The position numbers and the translations under genes were made by a program. The notes beneath the pieces were generated by a model. It made no database searches. It saw only the letters and a program-made list of their open reading frames with translations, and was not told the DNA's origin. A DNA stretch of 64,000 bases from Chitinophagaceae bacterium (GTDB lineage: Bacteria; Bacteroidota; Bacteroidia; Chitinophagales; Chitinophagaceae). This document shows positions 24,769 through 34,092 of the stretch, one piece after another. The first letter of the stretch is position 1, and every line of letters begins with the position of its first letter. The stretch covers positions 62,001 through 126,000 of the forward strand of contig JADJLJ010000005.1 in the NCBI GenBank assembly GCA_016710165.1, written 5' to 3'.

Positions 24769-26000
24769 ACCGGGTGATCATTATATCAATGCTGTTGTTT
24801 TTTTCGTGCAGCGCATGGAGCAGGACGATACGGGTCGGGAAAGAACAAAACATCCGTACCATCCAGCAGGCGCTGAAACTTGCGGTGGATGGCGATACCG
24901 TGCTGGTTGATGCCGGTCATTATCACGAAGGCAACCTGGTGATCCACCGGTCCATTTTCCTTATCGGGATCAATTACCCGGTACTCGATGGCGATCATAA
25001 ATACGAAGTGATCTCCGTGAAAACGAAAGGAGTGCTGGTTGCAGGTTTTAAGATCGTGCATTCGGGAGTGTCCAGTATTGAAGACATTGCCGGTATCAAG
25101 ATTTATAACGTCGGCCATGTGACCATCCGGGATAATATCCTGGAAGATACTTTCTTTGGTATTTATATCCAGTATGGAACCAACTGCATCATCCGCGACA
25201 ACCAATTAACAGCCTATGGTGTAGAAGAACAACAAAGCGGCAACGGCATTCACTGCTGGAAAAGCGACAGCATGCAGGTCATTGCCAATACCATCACGGG
25301 GCACCGGGATGGTATTTATTTTGAGTTCGTCACCCATTCGGTCATCTGGCGGAATATTTCTGAGAACAACCTCCGCTACGGGCTGCACTTTATGTTCTCC
25401 AACAACGATGCCTATTACAGTAATGTATTTGCCAATAACGGGGCCGGTGTGGCCGTGATGTTTTCGAAGTATGTGACCATGGAGAATAACTATTTTGAGG
25501 AGAACTGGGGCGATGGTTCCTATGGGTTGCTGCTCAAGGAGATCAGCAACAGTTCTATTGAGAACAACCGCTTTGTGAAAAATACCACCGGCATCTTTAT
25601 GGAAGGCGTAAGCAGGGTGCAACTGGAAAGAAATGTTTTTAAAAGCAACGGCTGGGCCATGAAGATTCAGGCCAGTTGCATGGAAGTGAATGTGTTCAGG
25701 AACAATTTCCTCTCCAATACATTTGATGTGGGTACCAACGGCAGCCTGGTGCTGAATAAATTCAATAATAATTACTGGGATAAGTACGAGGGATACGACC
25801 TGGATAAAGATAAACTCGGGGATGTTCCTTACCGGCCGGTAAGCATGTATGCCATGATCATTGAACAAAACCCGCCGGCCATGATCCTGTTCCGGAGTTT
25901 TATGTCTTCGCTGCTGGATAAAACCGAGAAGATAATGCCTTCCTTAACGCCCGAAGACCTGAAAGACGATCACCCGTTCATGAAATCTTTACCATTATGA
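24765..26000 (+). CDS. nosD: NosD, periplasmic copper-site maturation protein
   Basis: A 411-residue secreted protein: signal MNRVIIISMLLFFSCSAWSR followed by a right-handed parallel beta-helix of the carbohydrate-binding/NosD type, seen as repeated turns such as NVGHVTIRDNILEDTFFGIYIQYG and SNSSIENNRFVKNTTGIFME. NosD with NosF and NosY is needed to build the CuZ centre of NosZ. It overlaps nosL and nosF by four bases each, so the three are translationally coupled. The length is typical for the family. Confidence 0.95.
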   Translation: MNRVIIISMLLFFSCSAWSRTIRVGKEQNIRTIQQALKLAVDGDTVLVDAGHYHEGNLVIHRSIFLIGINYPVLDGDHKYEVISVKTKGVLVAGFKIVHSGVSSIEDIAGIKIYNVGHVTIRDNILEDTFFGIYIQYGTNCIIRDNQLTAYGVEEQQSGNGIHCWKSDSMQVIANTITGHRDGIYFEFVTHSVIWRNISENNLRYGLHFMFSNNDAYYSNVFANNGAGVAVMFSKYVTMENNYFEENWGDGSYGLLLKEISNSSIENNRFVKNTTGIFMEGVSRVQLERNVFKSNGWAMKIQASCMEVNVFRNNFLSNTFDVGTNGSLVLNKFNNNYWDKYEGYDLDKDKLGDVPYRPVSMYAMIIEQNPPAMILFRSFMSSLLDKTEKIMPSLTPEDLKDDHPFMKSLPL

Positions 26001-26703
26001 TCATTGCAAGCAACGTATCAAAGCGGTTTGGTAAACTGAAGGCACTCGATGATGTGTCTGTCACCTGCGGCAAAGGGGAATGCATTGCGCTTATCGGGCC
26101 AAATGGATGCGGTAAGACAACATTGATCAAATGCATCCTGGGCATGGTGATCCCCAACAGCGGTTTCATCACGTTCAATGGTAAGAATATATCGCACGAC
26201 TGGCAATACCGTGCAAAGATCGGCTATATGCCGCAGATCGGCAGGTACCCCGAGAACATGACCATTGGCCAGGTGCTGGATATGATGAAAGATATCCGGG
26301 GCAGGTCAGCCGGGCAGCCCGATGAAGAACTGGTAAACCTTTTGGACTGAAGGAGATCATGCATAAGCGGATGCGTACCTTATCAGGCGGAACCAGGCAG
26401 AAAGTAAGTGCATCACTGGCTTTTTTGTTCGATCCCGATGTGCTGATTCTGGATGAGCCAACGGCAGGGCTTGACCCGGTATCTTCCGAGATCTTAAAAG
26501 AAAAGATCATCGCTGAAAAAAGCAAGGGTAAACTGGTGCTCATCACTTCACACATATTAAGTGAACTCGATGACCTCGTGACACAGGTCATCTTCATGCA
26601 GGAGGGCAGGTTGTGCTTTCATAAGAACATCGCATCACTCCGGGAAGAGACCGGTGAAGAAAAATTATCAAAAGCCATTGCCCGGGTAATGCTGGGTAAA
26701 TAA
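25997..26703 (+). CDS. nosF: NosF ABC transporter ATPase, interrupted by a frameshift
   Basis: The first segment, 25997-26350, carries Walker A (GPNGCGKTTLIK near residues 33-44) and stops early at LVNLLD. The second, 26359-26703, carries the signature TLSGGTRQKVSAS, Walker B DVLILDEPTAGLDP and the H-loop TSHILSELDD. Inserting one T in the run near 26340-26344 would join them as LVNLFGLKEIMHKRM, so one base seems to be missing. NosF energises the NosFDY complex for CuZ assembly. Whether the lesion is real or a sequencing error cannot be decided here; intact flanking nos genes favour error. Confidence 0.88.
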
Positions 26704-26711
26704 AACAGGCC

Positions 26712-27479
26712 ATGAAAAAAATAATCAAATATGTCATAATAGATATCCTGCGCAACAAGATCATGCTGGGGTATACTTTGTTCCTGTTCCTGATATCATT
26801 CAGCATATTCAACCTGGAAGATAATTCTGCCAAGGGTTTGCTGAGCCTGCTGAATATCATCCTGATCATTGTGCCGCTGGTGAGCCTTTTATTCTCTGCC
26901 ATCTATGTTTACAACAGCGCCGAGTTCCTGGAATTGCTGGTAAGCCAGCCTTTGAAAAGAAGGACCATCTGGCTTAGTCTCTTTGCCGGCCTTTCCGTGA
27001 GCATGGCAACGGCATTCTTTGTGGGCGTGGGCATTCCCATCATACTGTTCGAAGCAACAGCTACCGGGTTCATGATGCTTGGTACCGGTTTGTTCCTGTC
27101 AATTATTTTTGTCGCGATCGCCATGCTGGCTGCTGTAAAAACGAGGGATAAGGCGAAGGGCATCGGCGTATCTATCTTGCTGTGGCTTTATTTTTCCATC
27201 ATTTTCGACGGGCTGGTGCTGTTCATCTTATTCCAGTTCGCTGATTACCCGCTTGAAAGACCGATGATCGGCTTAACCGCTTTAAACCCGATTGACCTGG
27301 CCAGGATACTGATACTGCTTAAAATGGATGTATCGGTAATGATGGGATATACCGGCGCCATTTTCAAGGATTTTTTCGGAACGCAGGCGGGGCTGATCGC
27401 TTCTTTTGTTGTTTTATTGGTTTGGGTGATCATGCCCGCCTGGTTCTCCCTCAGAAAATTCAACCGGAAAGACCTGTAA
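26712..27479 (+). CDS. nosY: NosY ABC-type membrane permease
   Basis: A 255-residue integral membrane protein with about six TM segments, for example ILRNKIMLGYTLFLFLISFSIF and LLNIILIIVPLVSLLFSAIYVY near the N-terminus, and a last segment IASFVVLLVWVIMPAWFSL. The loop EFLELLVSQPLKRRTIWLS is the coupling region typical of NosY/ABC-2 permeases. It forms the membrane part of NosFDY for copper-centre assembly. It follows nosF by eight bases and ends one base before the hemerythrin gene. Confidence 0.93.
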   Translation: MKKIIKYVIIDILRNKIMLGYTLFLFLISFSIFNLEDNSAKGLLSLLNIILIIVPLVSLLFSAIYVYNSAEFLELLVSQPLKRRTIWLSLFAGLSVSMATAFFVGVGIPIILFEATATGFMMLGTGLFLSIIFVAIAMLAAVKTRDKAKGIGVSILLWLYFSIIFDGLVLFILFQFADYPLERPMIGLTALNPIDLARILILLKMDVSVMMGYTGAIFKDFFGTQAGLIASFVVLLVWVIMPAWFSLRKFNRKDL

Positions 27480-27480
27480 C

Positions 27481-27915
27481 ATGAAAAGAATAGAAGCACT
27501 GGCCCCATTGTCGAGAGACCATCACAATTCTCTTATCCTGGCACAACTGTTAAAGAGAGGAGCGCCTGCATATAAAGGTTTGCCGGATACCATGCAAGGG
27601 AGGTCGGTATATGCAAGGGAACTGTTTGAAAAAGAGATCAGGGATCATTTTGAGAAAGAAGAGCGGGTGCTGGACAAAGCAAAGGATTGCAGCGAAGTGA
27701 TCGGGCGCCTTTGCAGCGAAATAAAGGCCGAACACAGAGAACTGGCAGCCTTGTTTCTTTCCCTGGACCCTGCTACCGGCCAGGAAACTAAAATGGATGA
27801 ACTGGGTACAAAACTGGAAGCACATATCCGGAAGGAGGAACGGGTCCTTTTCCCGCTTTTACAGCAATATTGCTCCCGGGATGTGTTGGAACAGATCCAT
27901 ACTGTTTTACATTAA
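27481..27915 (+). CDS. Hemerythrin-domain protein
   Basis: A 144-residue four-helix hemerythrin HHE protein. Candidate diiron ligands are in PLSRDHHNSLILAQ near residues 9-22, IRDHFEKEERVLD near 54-66, IKAEHRELAALF near 82-93 and AHIRKEERVLFPLL near 113-126. Such proteins bind O2 or NO or act in Fe repair. The gene follows nosY by one base and precedes a truncated globin, a small NO-handling tail to the nos operon (inference). Confidence 0.85.
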   Translation: MKRIEALAPLSRDHHNSLILAQLLKRGAPAYKGLPDTMQGRSVYARELFEKEIRDHFEKEERVLDKAKDCSEVIGRLCSEIKAEHRELAALFLSLDPATGQETKMDELGTKLEAHIRKEERVLFPLLQQYCSRDVLEQIHTVLH

Positions 27916-27926
27916 ATCAGCCATGT

Positions 27927-28322
27927 ATGAAAAAAGATATAACCTCTAGAGAAGATATTGAATTGCTGGTGAACAGCTTTTACGATAAAGTAAAGCAGGA
28001 CGATGTTATTGGCTTTATCTTTACAGACGTAGCCCAGGTGAACTGGGAAAAGCATTTACCGGTGATGTATGATTTCTTTGAGAACATGTTATTCTACACC
28101 GGCAGCTATACCGGCAACCCGATGGAACTGCACCGGCACATTAACCGCCTCCTGCCTCTCACCAGGGAACATTTTCAGCAATGGGAGCTGCTCTTTTGCA
28201 ATACGGTGGATGAATTGTTTGAAGGGGAAACCGCTTCCCTGGTGAAGCAACGGGCATTAAGCATCTCCGCTGTTATGAAGATCAAGATACTGGATACCTC
28301 CACGATGGACAGGATATTCTGA
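27927..28322 (+). CDS. Group III truncated hemoglobin
   Basis: A 131-residue globin. The features FYDKVKQDDVIGFIF near 18-32, NWEKHLPVMYDFFENMLF near 40-57, YTGNPMELHRHI near 62-73 and FQQWELLFCNTVDE near 83-96 match group III trHb; the proximal histidine is most likely in MELHRHINRL. The ATG at 27927 is chosen over upstream in-frame codons that fall within the hemerythrin gene. Members bind O2 and NO and are linked to microaerobic or NO metabolism. It is the last gene before a strong terminator. Confidence 0.85.
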   Translation: MKKDITSREDIELLVNSFYDKVKQDDVIGFIFTDVAQVNWEKHLPVMYDFFENMLFYTGSYTGNPMELHRHINRLLPLTREHFQQWELLFCNTVDELFEGETASLVKQRALSISAVMKIKILDTSTMDRIF

Positions 28323-28334
28323 TTGCACAAAATG

Positions 28335-28367
28335 AAAAGCGTCCCGGTAATTACCGGGACGCTTTTT
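28335..28367. terminator. Bidirectional rho-independent terminator
   Basis: A perfect stem of GCGTCCCGGTAA / TTACCGGGACGC (28339-28362) is flanked by AAAA on the left and TTTTT on the right. It ends the nos-hemerythrin-globin operon on the plus strand and the fasciclin gene on the minus strand. Confidence 0.92.
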
Positions 28368-28390
28368 CCATATATCACTTCACTACAAAA

Positions 28391-28963
28391 CTATTTTGCC
28401 GGCGGGGGTAATAATACCCCATCAATTACATGTACAATGCCATTGGAAGCAGGAACAGATGCAATGATCTTTGCTGTTCCGTTCACATAGATGCCGTCCG
28501 CCTTTCGGGTGATGGTTATATTGCCGCCATTTACCTGCCCGATCGATTGGCCATCCTGCAGTATATCTTCTCTTAATACGCCCACGGAAACGTGGTACTG
28601 CAGAATATCGGTGAGGCCATCTTTCTTTTCGGGTTTCAACAGGCCATCAACGGTTCCGGCAGGTAATTTATCAAAGGCGGCATTGGTGGGTGCAAAAACA
28701 GTGAAAGGCCCTGCATTACTCAAGGCATCCACCAGTTCAGCTGCTTTTACAGCCGTAACAAGCGTTGTATGGTCTTTACTTCCAACAGCCACCTGTACTA
28801 CGTTTTTTGCAGACAGGTCATCCTTTACACCCGATTGTCCTACCGCAGGAGTATTGTCGGTAGCGGAAGATGCTGCCGCAGCATTGGTTTCATCGCCCGA
28901 ATTACAGGAAGCGGCAAGAAGCAGGAATGTTATGGAAGCAGTTGCAATTAGTTTACTTTTCAT
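28391..28963 (-). CDS. Fasciclin-domain lipoprotein
   Basis: A 190-residue lipoprotein: signal MKSKLIATASITFLLLAASC, a short Ala/Thr/Asp linker, then one FAS1 domain with DHTTLVTAVKAAELVDAL near 72-89, GPFTVFAPTNAAFDKLP near 93-109 and ASNGIVHVIDGVLLPP near 172-187. Fasciclin domains mediate adhesion or unknown envelope functions. The ATG at 28963 is preferred because it begins the signal peptide. A dyad promoter at 28997-29039 suggests it is part of the low-oxygen/NO regulon. Confidence 0.9.
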   Translation of the reverse strand: MKSKLIATASITFLLLAASCNSGDETNAAAASSATDNTPAVGQSGVKDDLSAKNVVQVAVGSKDHTTLVTAVKAAELVDALSNAGPFTVFAPTNAAFDKLPAGTVDGLLKPEKKDGLTDILQYHVSVGVLREDILQDGQSIGQVNGGNITITRKADGIYVNGTAKIIASVPASNGIVHVIDGVLLPPPAK

Positions 28964-28996
28964 AAATAATGTTTTTTCTTTTAAGAAAGTTTTGTG

Positions 28997-29039
28997 TAAA
29001 TCTAACAGATGAAACCACAATCATTTATGACTTTAATCA
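28997..29039 (-). promoter_or_regulatory. Single-dyad Crp/Fnr-type promoter of the fasciclin gene
   Basis: Read on the minus strand. The -7 box TAGATTTA (29004-28997) has one mismatch, and the perfect dyad TGACTTTAATCA (29028-29039) is centred 33 bp upstream. The gap is 23 bases. Confidence 0.72.
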
Positions 29040-29111
29040 CATTGATAAAAATAGCCCGTAGCAAAAGGGGAAAGCCGGCCATCGTTGGTACGATTTTGGG
29101 GCGAGCGTTTA

Positions 29112-29154
29112 TGATGAGGATCATTTTTGCTGCCACCTGTTATCAGTAAATTTG
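29112..29154 (+). promoter_or_regulatory. Single-dyad Crp/Fnr-type promoter of the USP gene
   Basis: The perfect dyad TGATGAGGATCA (29112-29123) lies 23 bases before a perfect TAAATTTG box (29147-29154), a centre spacing of 33 bp. The start codon is at 29199. It is divergent from the fasciclin promoter, with 72 bases between the two dyads. Confidence 0.78.
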
Positions 29155-29198
29155 GCGCGGGTTAAGAATAGATTTGTCAGGCAATAAAACCATTCACG

Positions 29199-30023
29199 AT
29201 GAAAAAGATAATCATAGCGCTGGATGGAAAACATTTCCCCCAGGGCGCATTTGAATTTGTTAAAAGCATCAATAACCGGAGCAAGGTATTGCTGGCAGGT
29301 GTTTTCCTCAGCCCGGTGGATTATTCAAAAGTGCTGGCCTTTACGGGGATGGAAGGAGTGGCCCTGATGCCGGAGTGGCTTATGCGGAATGATGACGATG
29401 TGATCGTCAGTAAAAACATCCAGGTCTTTGAAGAAGCCTGTATTGCAGAAGGGATAGAATACAGGGTACACAAGGATACCGATATGATGGCCATTTCTTC
29501 GCTGATAGAGGAGACCCGCTTTGCCGACCTGCTGGTGGTGAGCAGCGACCTTTTTTATGAGAATGTGCAGAAGGAACAACCCAACTTTTACCTGGAGGAA
29601 GTGCTGAAGAAAGCAGAATGCCCGGTGATGCTGGTGCCCGAGAATTACAAAGAACCGGCGCAGAATTTCCTTACCTATGACGGAAGTGAATCCGCTGTTT
29701 TTGCCATCAAGCAGTTTGCGTATATTTTCCCTGAACTTTCTGACAATGAAACAACGCTTTTATCCGCCGTTGGCAAAAAGAATGAGATGCCGAAATACAG
29801 CATGATATCTGAACTGGTGGCCAGGCATTACCCCAACCTCAGGATCATGTCGCTGCCATTGGTTAACAGAACGGATTTTTCAAGCTGGATAAAAAACCAA
29901 CAGCCCGGGTATGTTGTATTGGGTGCATTTTCCCGGTCCCTGTTCTCCCAGTTGTTCAAAAAGAGTTTTGCGAACCGGGTGATCCATGATATCAGGATGC
30001 CCATTTTTATATCACATAAATAA
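29199..30023 (+). CDS. Universal stress protein, two-domain
   Basis: A 274-residue tandem UspA protein. Domain one starts KKIIIALDGKHFPQGAFEFV and ends near PVMLVPENYKEP (about 142-153). Domain two, from about residue 155 (NFLTYDGSESAVFAIKQFAYIF), ends in YVVLGAFSRSLFSQLFKKSFANRVIHDIRMPIFISHK. No clear G-2x-G-9x-G(S/T) ATP motif is obvious. Similar USPs are commonly controlled by Fnr-type regulators in low oxygen, consistent with the dyad upstream. It is followed after six bases by an OsmC protein. Confidence 0.85.
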   Translation: MKKIIIALDGKHFPQGAFEFVKSINNRSKVLLAGVFLSPVDYSKVLAFTGMEGVALMPEWLMRNDDDVIVSKNIQVFEEACIAEGIEYRVHKDTDMMAISSLIEETRFADLLVVSSDLFYENVQKEQPNFYLEEVLKKAECPVMLVPENYKEPAQNFLTYDGSESAVFAIKQFAYIFPELSDNETTLLSAVGKKNEMPKYSMISELVARHYPNLRIMSLPLVNRTDFSSWIKNQQPGYVVLGAFSRSLFSQLFKKSFANRVIHDIRMPIFISHK

Positions 30024-30029
30024 ACAGTC

Positions 30030-30497
30030 ATGATTTCCAAAACAGAACAGCACCAGTATTATTTTGAAGTGCAGTTGAACCGGAAGGAAGGAAGGATCGG
30101 CACGCTGTCGGCTAAAGATGTGAAGGGAACCATTGAAGTGGCCACACCACCCGAATTTGCGGGTGGGGTTCCGGATAAATGGAGTCCCGAGCACCTGTTC
30201 CTGAGTTCCCTGTGCGGATGCCTGATGACCACGTTTCTTGCCATAGCAGAAAAAAAGCATCTGCAGGTCAGTGATTTTGAGTGCAGCAGTATTGGCCAGG
30301 TACGGTTGTATGAAGGCCACCTGGAATTCACCATCATCGACCTGTTCCCGAAAATATACGTGGAAACAGAAGCAGATATCCCCGTTGCCAATGAAACGTT
30401 GTTAAAGACCTACAAGCATTGCATCATTGCCAATTCGGTAAAGCCATTACTGGTCCATCACGGGGAGGTATTGCTGAGCAAGCAGCAGGTTGCCTGA
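30030..30497 (+). CDS. OsmC/Ohr family protein
   Basis: A 155-residue OsmC-fold protein. The first reactive cysteine lies in SPEHLFLSSLCGCLMTTFLA near residues 51-70, and a second in YKHCIIANSVKP near 130-141. The family reduces organic hydroperoxides using two cysteines. The close spacing to the USP gene indicates a single stress operon under the promoter at 29112-29154. Confidence 0.88.
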   Translation: MISKTEQHQYYFEVQLNRKEGRIGTLSAKDVKGTIEVATPPEFAGGVPDKWSPEHLFLSSLCGCLMTTFLAIAEKKHLQVSDFECSSIGQVRLYEGHLEFTIIDLFPKIYVETEADIPVANETLLKTYKHCIIANSVKPLLVHHGEVLLSKQQVA

Positions 30498-30555
30498 ATT
30501 TTAACCGTTTATTTCTTTTTAAATTACCTAAGTTTGAAAGGAATAAAGAGTACGT

Positions 30556-31275
30556 ATGTCGAAAACTGAGATCCGTTTTTTAGAAGGCCCCCAGAGCCGC
30601 TGGAAAGAACTGAAGTTTACCATAACTGTATTGTACGAATTCATCAAGGGCCTCCGTGCCCTTCATTTTGTAGGGCCCTGTGTAACGATCTTCGGGTCCG
30701 CACGTTTTGGAGAAGGGCATCCTGATTATGAAATGGCCCGGGAACTTTCGGGTAAGATCGCCAAGCTCGGATTTACCATCATGACCGGTGGCGGGCCCGG
30801 CATCATGGAAGCAGCCAACCGGGGCGCCCGGGAAGCAGGCGGCAGGAGCGTGGGCTGTAATATTGAACTGCCGCATGAACAGAAACCCAATCCGTACATG
30901 GATAAATGGGTCTCCATCCGTTATTTTTTTATCCGCAAGACCCTGTTATCAAAATATTCCTACGCCTTCGTGGTATTCCCCGGTGGTTTTGGCACCCTTG
31001 ATGAATACTTTGAAGCCGTAACGTTGATCCAGACAAAAAAGATCAGCGAATTCCCGGTTGTTATCATGGACAAGGAATTTTACAAACACATCATTGCCCA
31101 CATCTATTTAATGAAACAGGAGGGCACCATCTCCCCCGATGACATGAACCTTTTTTTCTTTACCGATAATGTTGACGAGGCCGTACATTACATTCAGCAT
31201 AATGCGATCAAAAAATTCAACCTCCGCCCTGAAAAACCGTTCAAGCCCTTCCGGTGGTTGTTTGAAAGAGGCTGA
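30556..31275 (+). CDS. LOG family protein (TIGR00730 Rossmann fold)
   Basis: A 239-residue lysine decarboxylase-like/LOG protein. The nucleotide-binding FGSARFGEGHPDYEMA near residues 46-61, TGGGPGIMEAANRGA near 78-92 and the diagnostic PGGFGTLDEYFE near 141-152 are intact. LOG enzymes release cytokinin-type bases from nucleoside monophosphates; bacterial homologues act as nucleotide hydrolases. A TAAGTTTG box at 30529-30536 would give a short leader. There is no dyad at the -33 spacing, so it appears to be outside the Crp/Fnr set. Confidence 0.88.
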   Translation: MSKTEIRFLEGPQSRWKELKFTITVLYEFIKGLRALHFVGPCVTIFGSARFGEGHPDYEMARELSGKIAKLGFTIMTGGGPGIMEAANRGAREAGGRSVGCNIELPHEQKPNPYMDKWVSIRYFFIRKTLLSKYSYAFVVFPGGFGTLDEYFEAVTLIQTKKISEFPVVIMDKEFYKHIIAHIYLMKQEGTISPDDMNLFFFTDNVDEAVHYIQHNAIKKFNLRPEKPFKPFRWLFERG

Positions 31276-31294
31276 ACCTGTTCTTCTCCTTACA

Positions 31295-31359
31295 TGACCA
31301 AAGTCATGGTTTATTTTGATACCCGTCATTTTATTGCTTTCAGAGTTTCCCCACTTTTG
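31295..31359 (+). promoter_or_regulatory. Twin-dyad Crp/Fnr-type promoter of ccoI
   Basis: Two perfect dyads, TGACCAAAGTCA (31295-31306) and TGATACCCGTCA (31317-31328), are 22 bp apart centre to centre. CACTTTTG (31352-31359), one mismatch to TAnnTTTG, is centred 33 bp from the proximal dyad. Between the promoter and ccoI there is only a 46-codon open frame (31377-31517) of uncertain status. Confidence 0.78.
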
Positions 31360-31546
31360 TTCTGTAATCGTTGGCTATGCAAAATATTTATGGAACCGCC
31401 AGCAGGACAAGGGGGTATTTCATAGGGATGGCGCCGCCGGTTACCGGTGCTGTTTCAAATGGTCCTGCTTTTAAATTTTCGGGGCTGGACATCAGTTCAA
31501 CCAAAAGTGTACAGTAGTTTCTGTTTATTTTACCCGCTGCATATTC

Positions 31547-34008
31547 TTGTGCGGCGGCTTTTTTTATCTTAAAATTAAAAAGATCAGCAGGTCATCACAC
31601 ATACCGGTTAATTGTTATCACTGCGGAGACGTATGCGACAGCACACCCATCCGGGTGGAAAACAAAGATTTCTGTTGCCAGGGTTGCAAACAGGTTTACC
31701 TGCTGCTGAATGAAAATAATCTCTGCGGTTATTACGACCTGGATAAAACCCCGGGCCTGAAAGCAAAGGGAAAATTTGTTTCGGCCCGCTTCGCCTACCG
31801 GATGACGGATCCGTTGTACAGAAACTGGCACAATTCAAAAGCGACCGGCAGGTCAATATCAGTTTTTCCATACCGCAGATGCACTGTTCATCCTGCATTT
31901 ACCTGCTGGAGAACCTGCATCGCATTGAACCCGGCATCAAGCAGTCGCAAACGAATTTTCAGCAGAAGGAGGTCTTCGTGGTGTATGATCCGCAGCAGGT
32001 ATCGCTGCGTACCGTGGTGGAACTGCTGGCCTTCATCGGGTATGAACCTTATATAAGCCTGAACGATACGGTGGCGAAGAAGAAAAACAACTTCAGTAAA
32101 AACCAGCTATACAGGATCGGGGTGGCAGGATTTTGTTTTGCCAACATCATGATGTTAAGTTTTCCCGAATATTTTTCTTCGGGAAATATTGAAGAAGCGG
32201 GGTTGAAGGAAACGTTTACCTGGATCAACCTGCTCCTCTCACTCCCGGTCCTGTTTTTCAGCTCTTCATCCATTTTTATTTCCGCCTGGAAGGGGCTGCG
32301 GCAGAAATTCCTGAACATTGACGCCCCCATTGCGCTGGCCATCATCGTTACCTTTGCAAGAAGTTATTACGAGATCATCAGCGGCACCGGTGCCGGTTAC
32401 CTTGATTCCGGGACCGGCATTGTATTCTTCATGCTGGTAGGCCGTTGGTTCCAGAACAAGACCTACGACTCATTTTCATTTGACAGGGATTACCGGTCCT
32501 ATTTCCCGTTGGGTGTTACTGTTATTGAAAAGGGGATCGAGCGGAATATACCGGTCACCCAGCTGAAAGTATCCGACCGCATCATCATCCGCAATGAAGA
32601 AATGATACCGGCAGATGCCGTGCTTATGAAAGGTACTGCCCGCATTGATTACAGTTTTGTAAGCGGCGAGAATACGCCGGTGGAGAAACAAAAGGGCGAA
32701 CTGATCTATGCCGGCGGTAAACAAACGGGCAGCGCCATTGAACTGGAGATCATTAAAGAAGCATCGCAGAGTTATATCACCCGTTTGTGGAATAATGAGG
32801 TATTCAACAGCAGGAAGAACGAAGAAAGATCATTCATTCATCCCTGGAGCCGGTATTTCACCCTGGTATTATTATCCGTTGCGGCCGGCGCAATGATCTA
32901 TTGGTGGATATCCGATCCCTCAAAGATATTGCCTGCGGTGACCGCGGTACTGATCGTTGCCTGTCCCTGTTCCTTACTGCTTTCCGCCACATTCACGTAC
33001 GGCAACATGCTCCGCATTTTTGGCCGCAACAAGTTGTACATGAAGAATGCCGGCGTGATCGAGGCCCTGGCAAATGTGAACAGCATTGTTTTTGACAAGA
33101 CCGGCACCATTACCCAGAGCCAATCTTCGGTGGTAAGCTATGAAGGCACCCCGCTTACCGAGATGGAACTGGTTGCAGTAAGGAATATAGCCCGCCAGTC
33201 ATCACACCCGCTCAGCAAGATCATCGCATCGGAATTAAAGCCGGCAGGGCTGAAAGAAATGACCATTGATCATTTCAGGGAATATACCGGCAAGGGCCTG
33301 GAAGCAACGGTGAACGATATCGATGTAAAGATCGGTTCTGCAGGATTCATCAATCAGTTCAGCCAGGGTTTTGCGTCCTATGATACGGGCTCCCATGTTC
33401 ACCTGATGCTGAATAATGTGCATATGGGGCGGTTCACGGTGAGTACCCGGTACCGGAACGGGATCAGTGAGATGATCGGCCAGCTGCGCAGTGAGCATTT
33501 CGACTTGTTCGTATTGTCGGGCGATAACAACGCTGAGAAACCAAACCTGGAGAAGATATTCGGGCAATCGACCCCGCTTTATTTCAATCAATCCCCGCAA
33601 CAAAAACTTGATTTTGTAAAAAGCCTTCAGCAGGAAGGAAGAAATGTGCTGATGCTTGGCGACGGCCTGAATGATGCCGGTGCGTTGATGCAGAGCAATG
33701 TGGGCATTGCCGTGAGTGAAAACTCGTCCCGGTTCTCCCCGGCAAGCGATGCCATACTGGACAGCAGCAAAGCAGGATCGGTGGATAAATTCATTGCGTA
33801 TGCCCGGGCGGGTAAACGGATCGTACTTGCCAGTTTCATACTTTCCATCCTGTACAATATTGTTGGGTTGTCCTTTGCCGTACAGGGAACGCTTTCTCCC
33901 ATTGTTGCCGCAATACTGATGCCGGCAAGCAGCATCAGTATTGTGCTGTTTGTGACCCTGCTCTCCTCCTTTGTTGCCCGGCAAAAAGGCCTCGGAATTT
34001 CAACATGA
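31547..34008 (+). CDS. ccoI: CcoI copper-translocating P-type ATPase, interrupted by a frameshift
   Basis: The N-terminal segment has the CcoI-type cysteine motifs CYHCGDVC and DFCCQGCKQVY. The second frame begins by 31879 at MHCSSCIYLLE (heavy-metal-associated CxxC) and continues with ACPCSLLL (ion site), DKTGTITQSQ (phosphorylation Asp) and GDGLNDAGAL. One base seems to be missing near 31797-31803: restoring it would read ARFAY-xDDGSVVQKLAQFK into the second frame. CcoI exports copper for assembly of cbb3 oxidase. The start is unclear: no good ATG precedes the first cysteine motif, and 31547 is a TTG. Its TGA stop (34006-34008) is part of the dyad upstream of ccoS. Confidence 0.88.
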
Positions 34009-34070
34009 CCAAAATCATATTTCACTTTGATAGTCATCATCCCGGAAGGGTACAGCGAATTTTATTTTTG
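34006..34070 (+). promoter_or_regulatory. Twin-dyad Crp/Fnr-type promoter of ccoSNOQP
   Basis: Two perfect dyads, TGACCAAAATCA (34006-34017) and TGATAGTCATCA (34028-34039), are followed by a perfect TATTTTTG -7 box (34063-34070). Spacings are 22 and 33 bp centre to centre. The first three bases of the distal dyad are the ccoI stop codon. This is the best-matching promoter of the set. Confidence 0.85.
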
Positions 34071-34092
34071 AAATCTATAAAAACTTCCTCAT

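Noticed and set aside
24765..26000. Pectate-lyase-like enzyme for the beta-helix protein
   Set aside because: The gene lies between nosL and nosF with coupled overlaps and has the NosD beta-helix pattern; no pectinolytic motif was seen.
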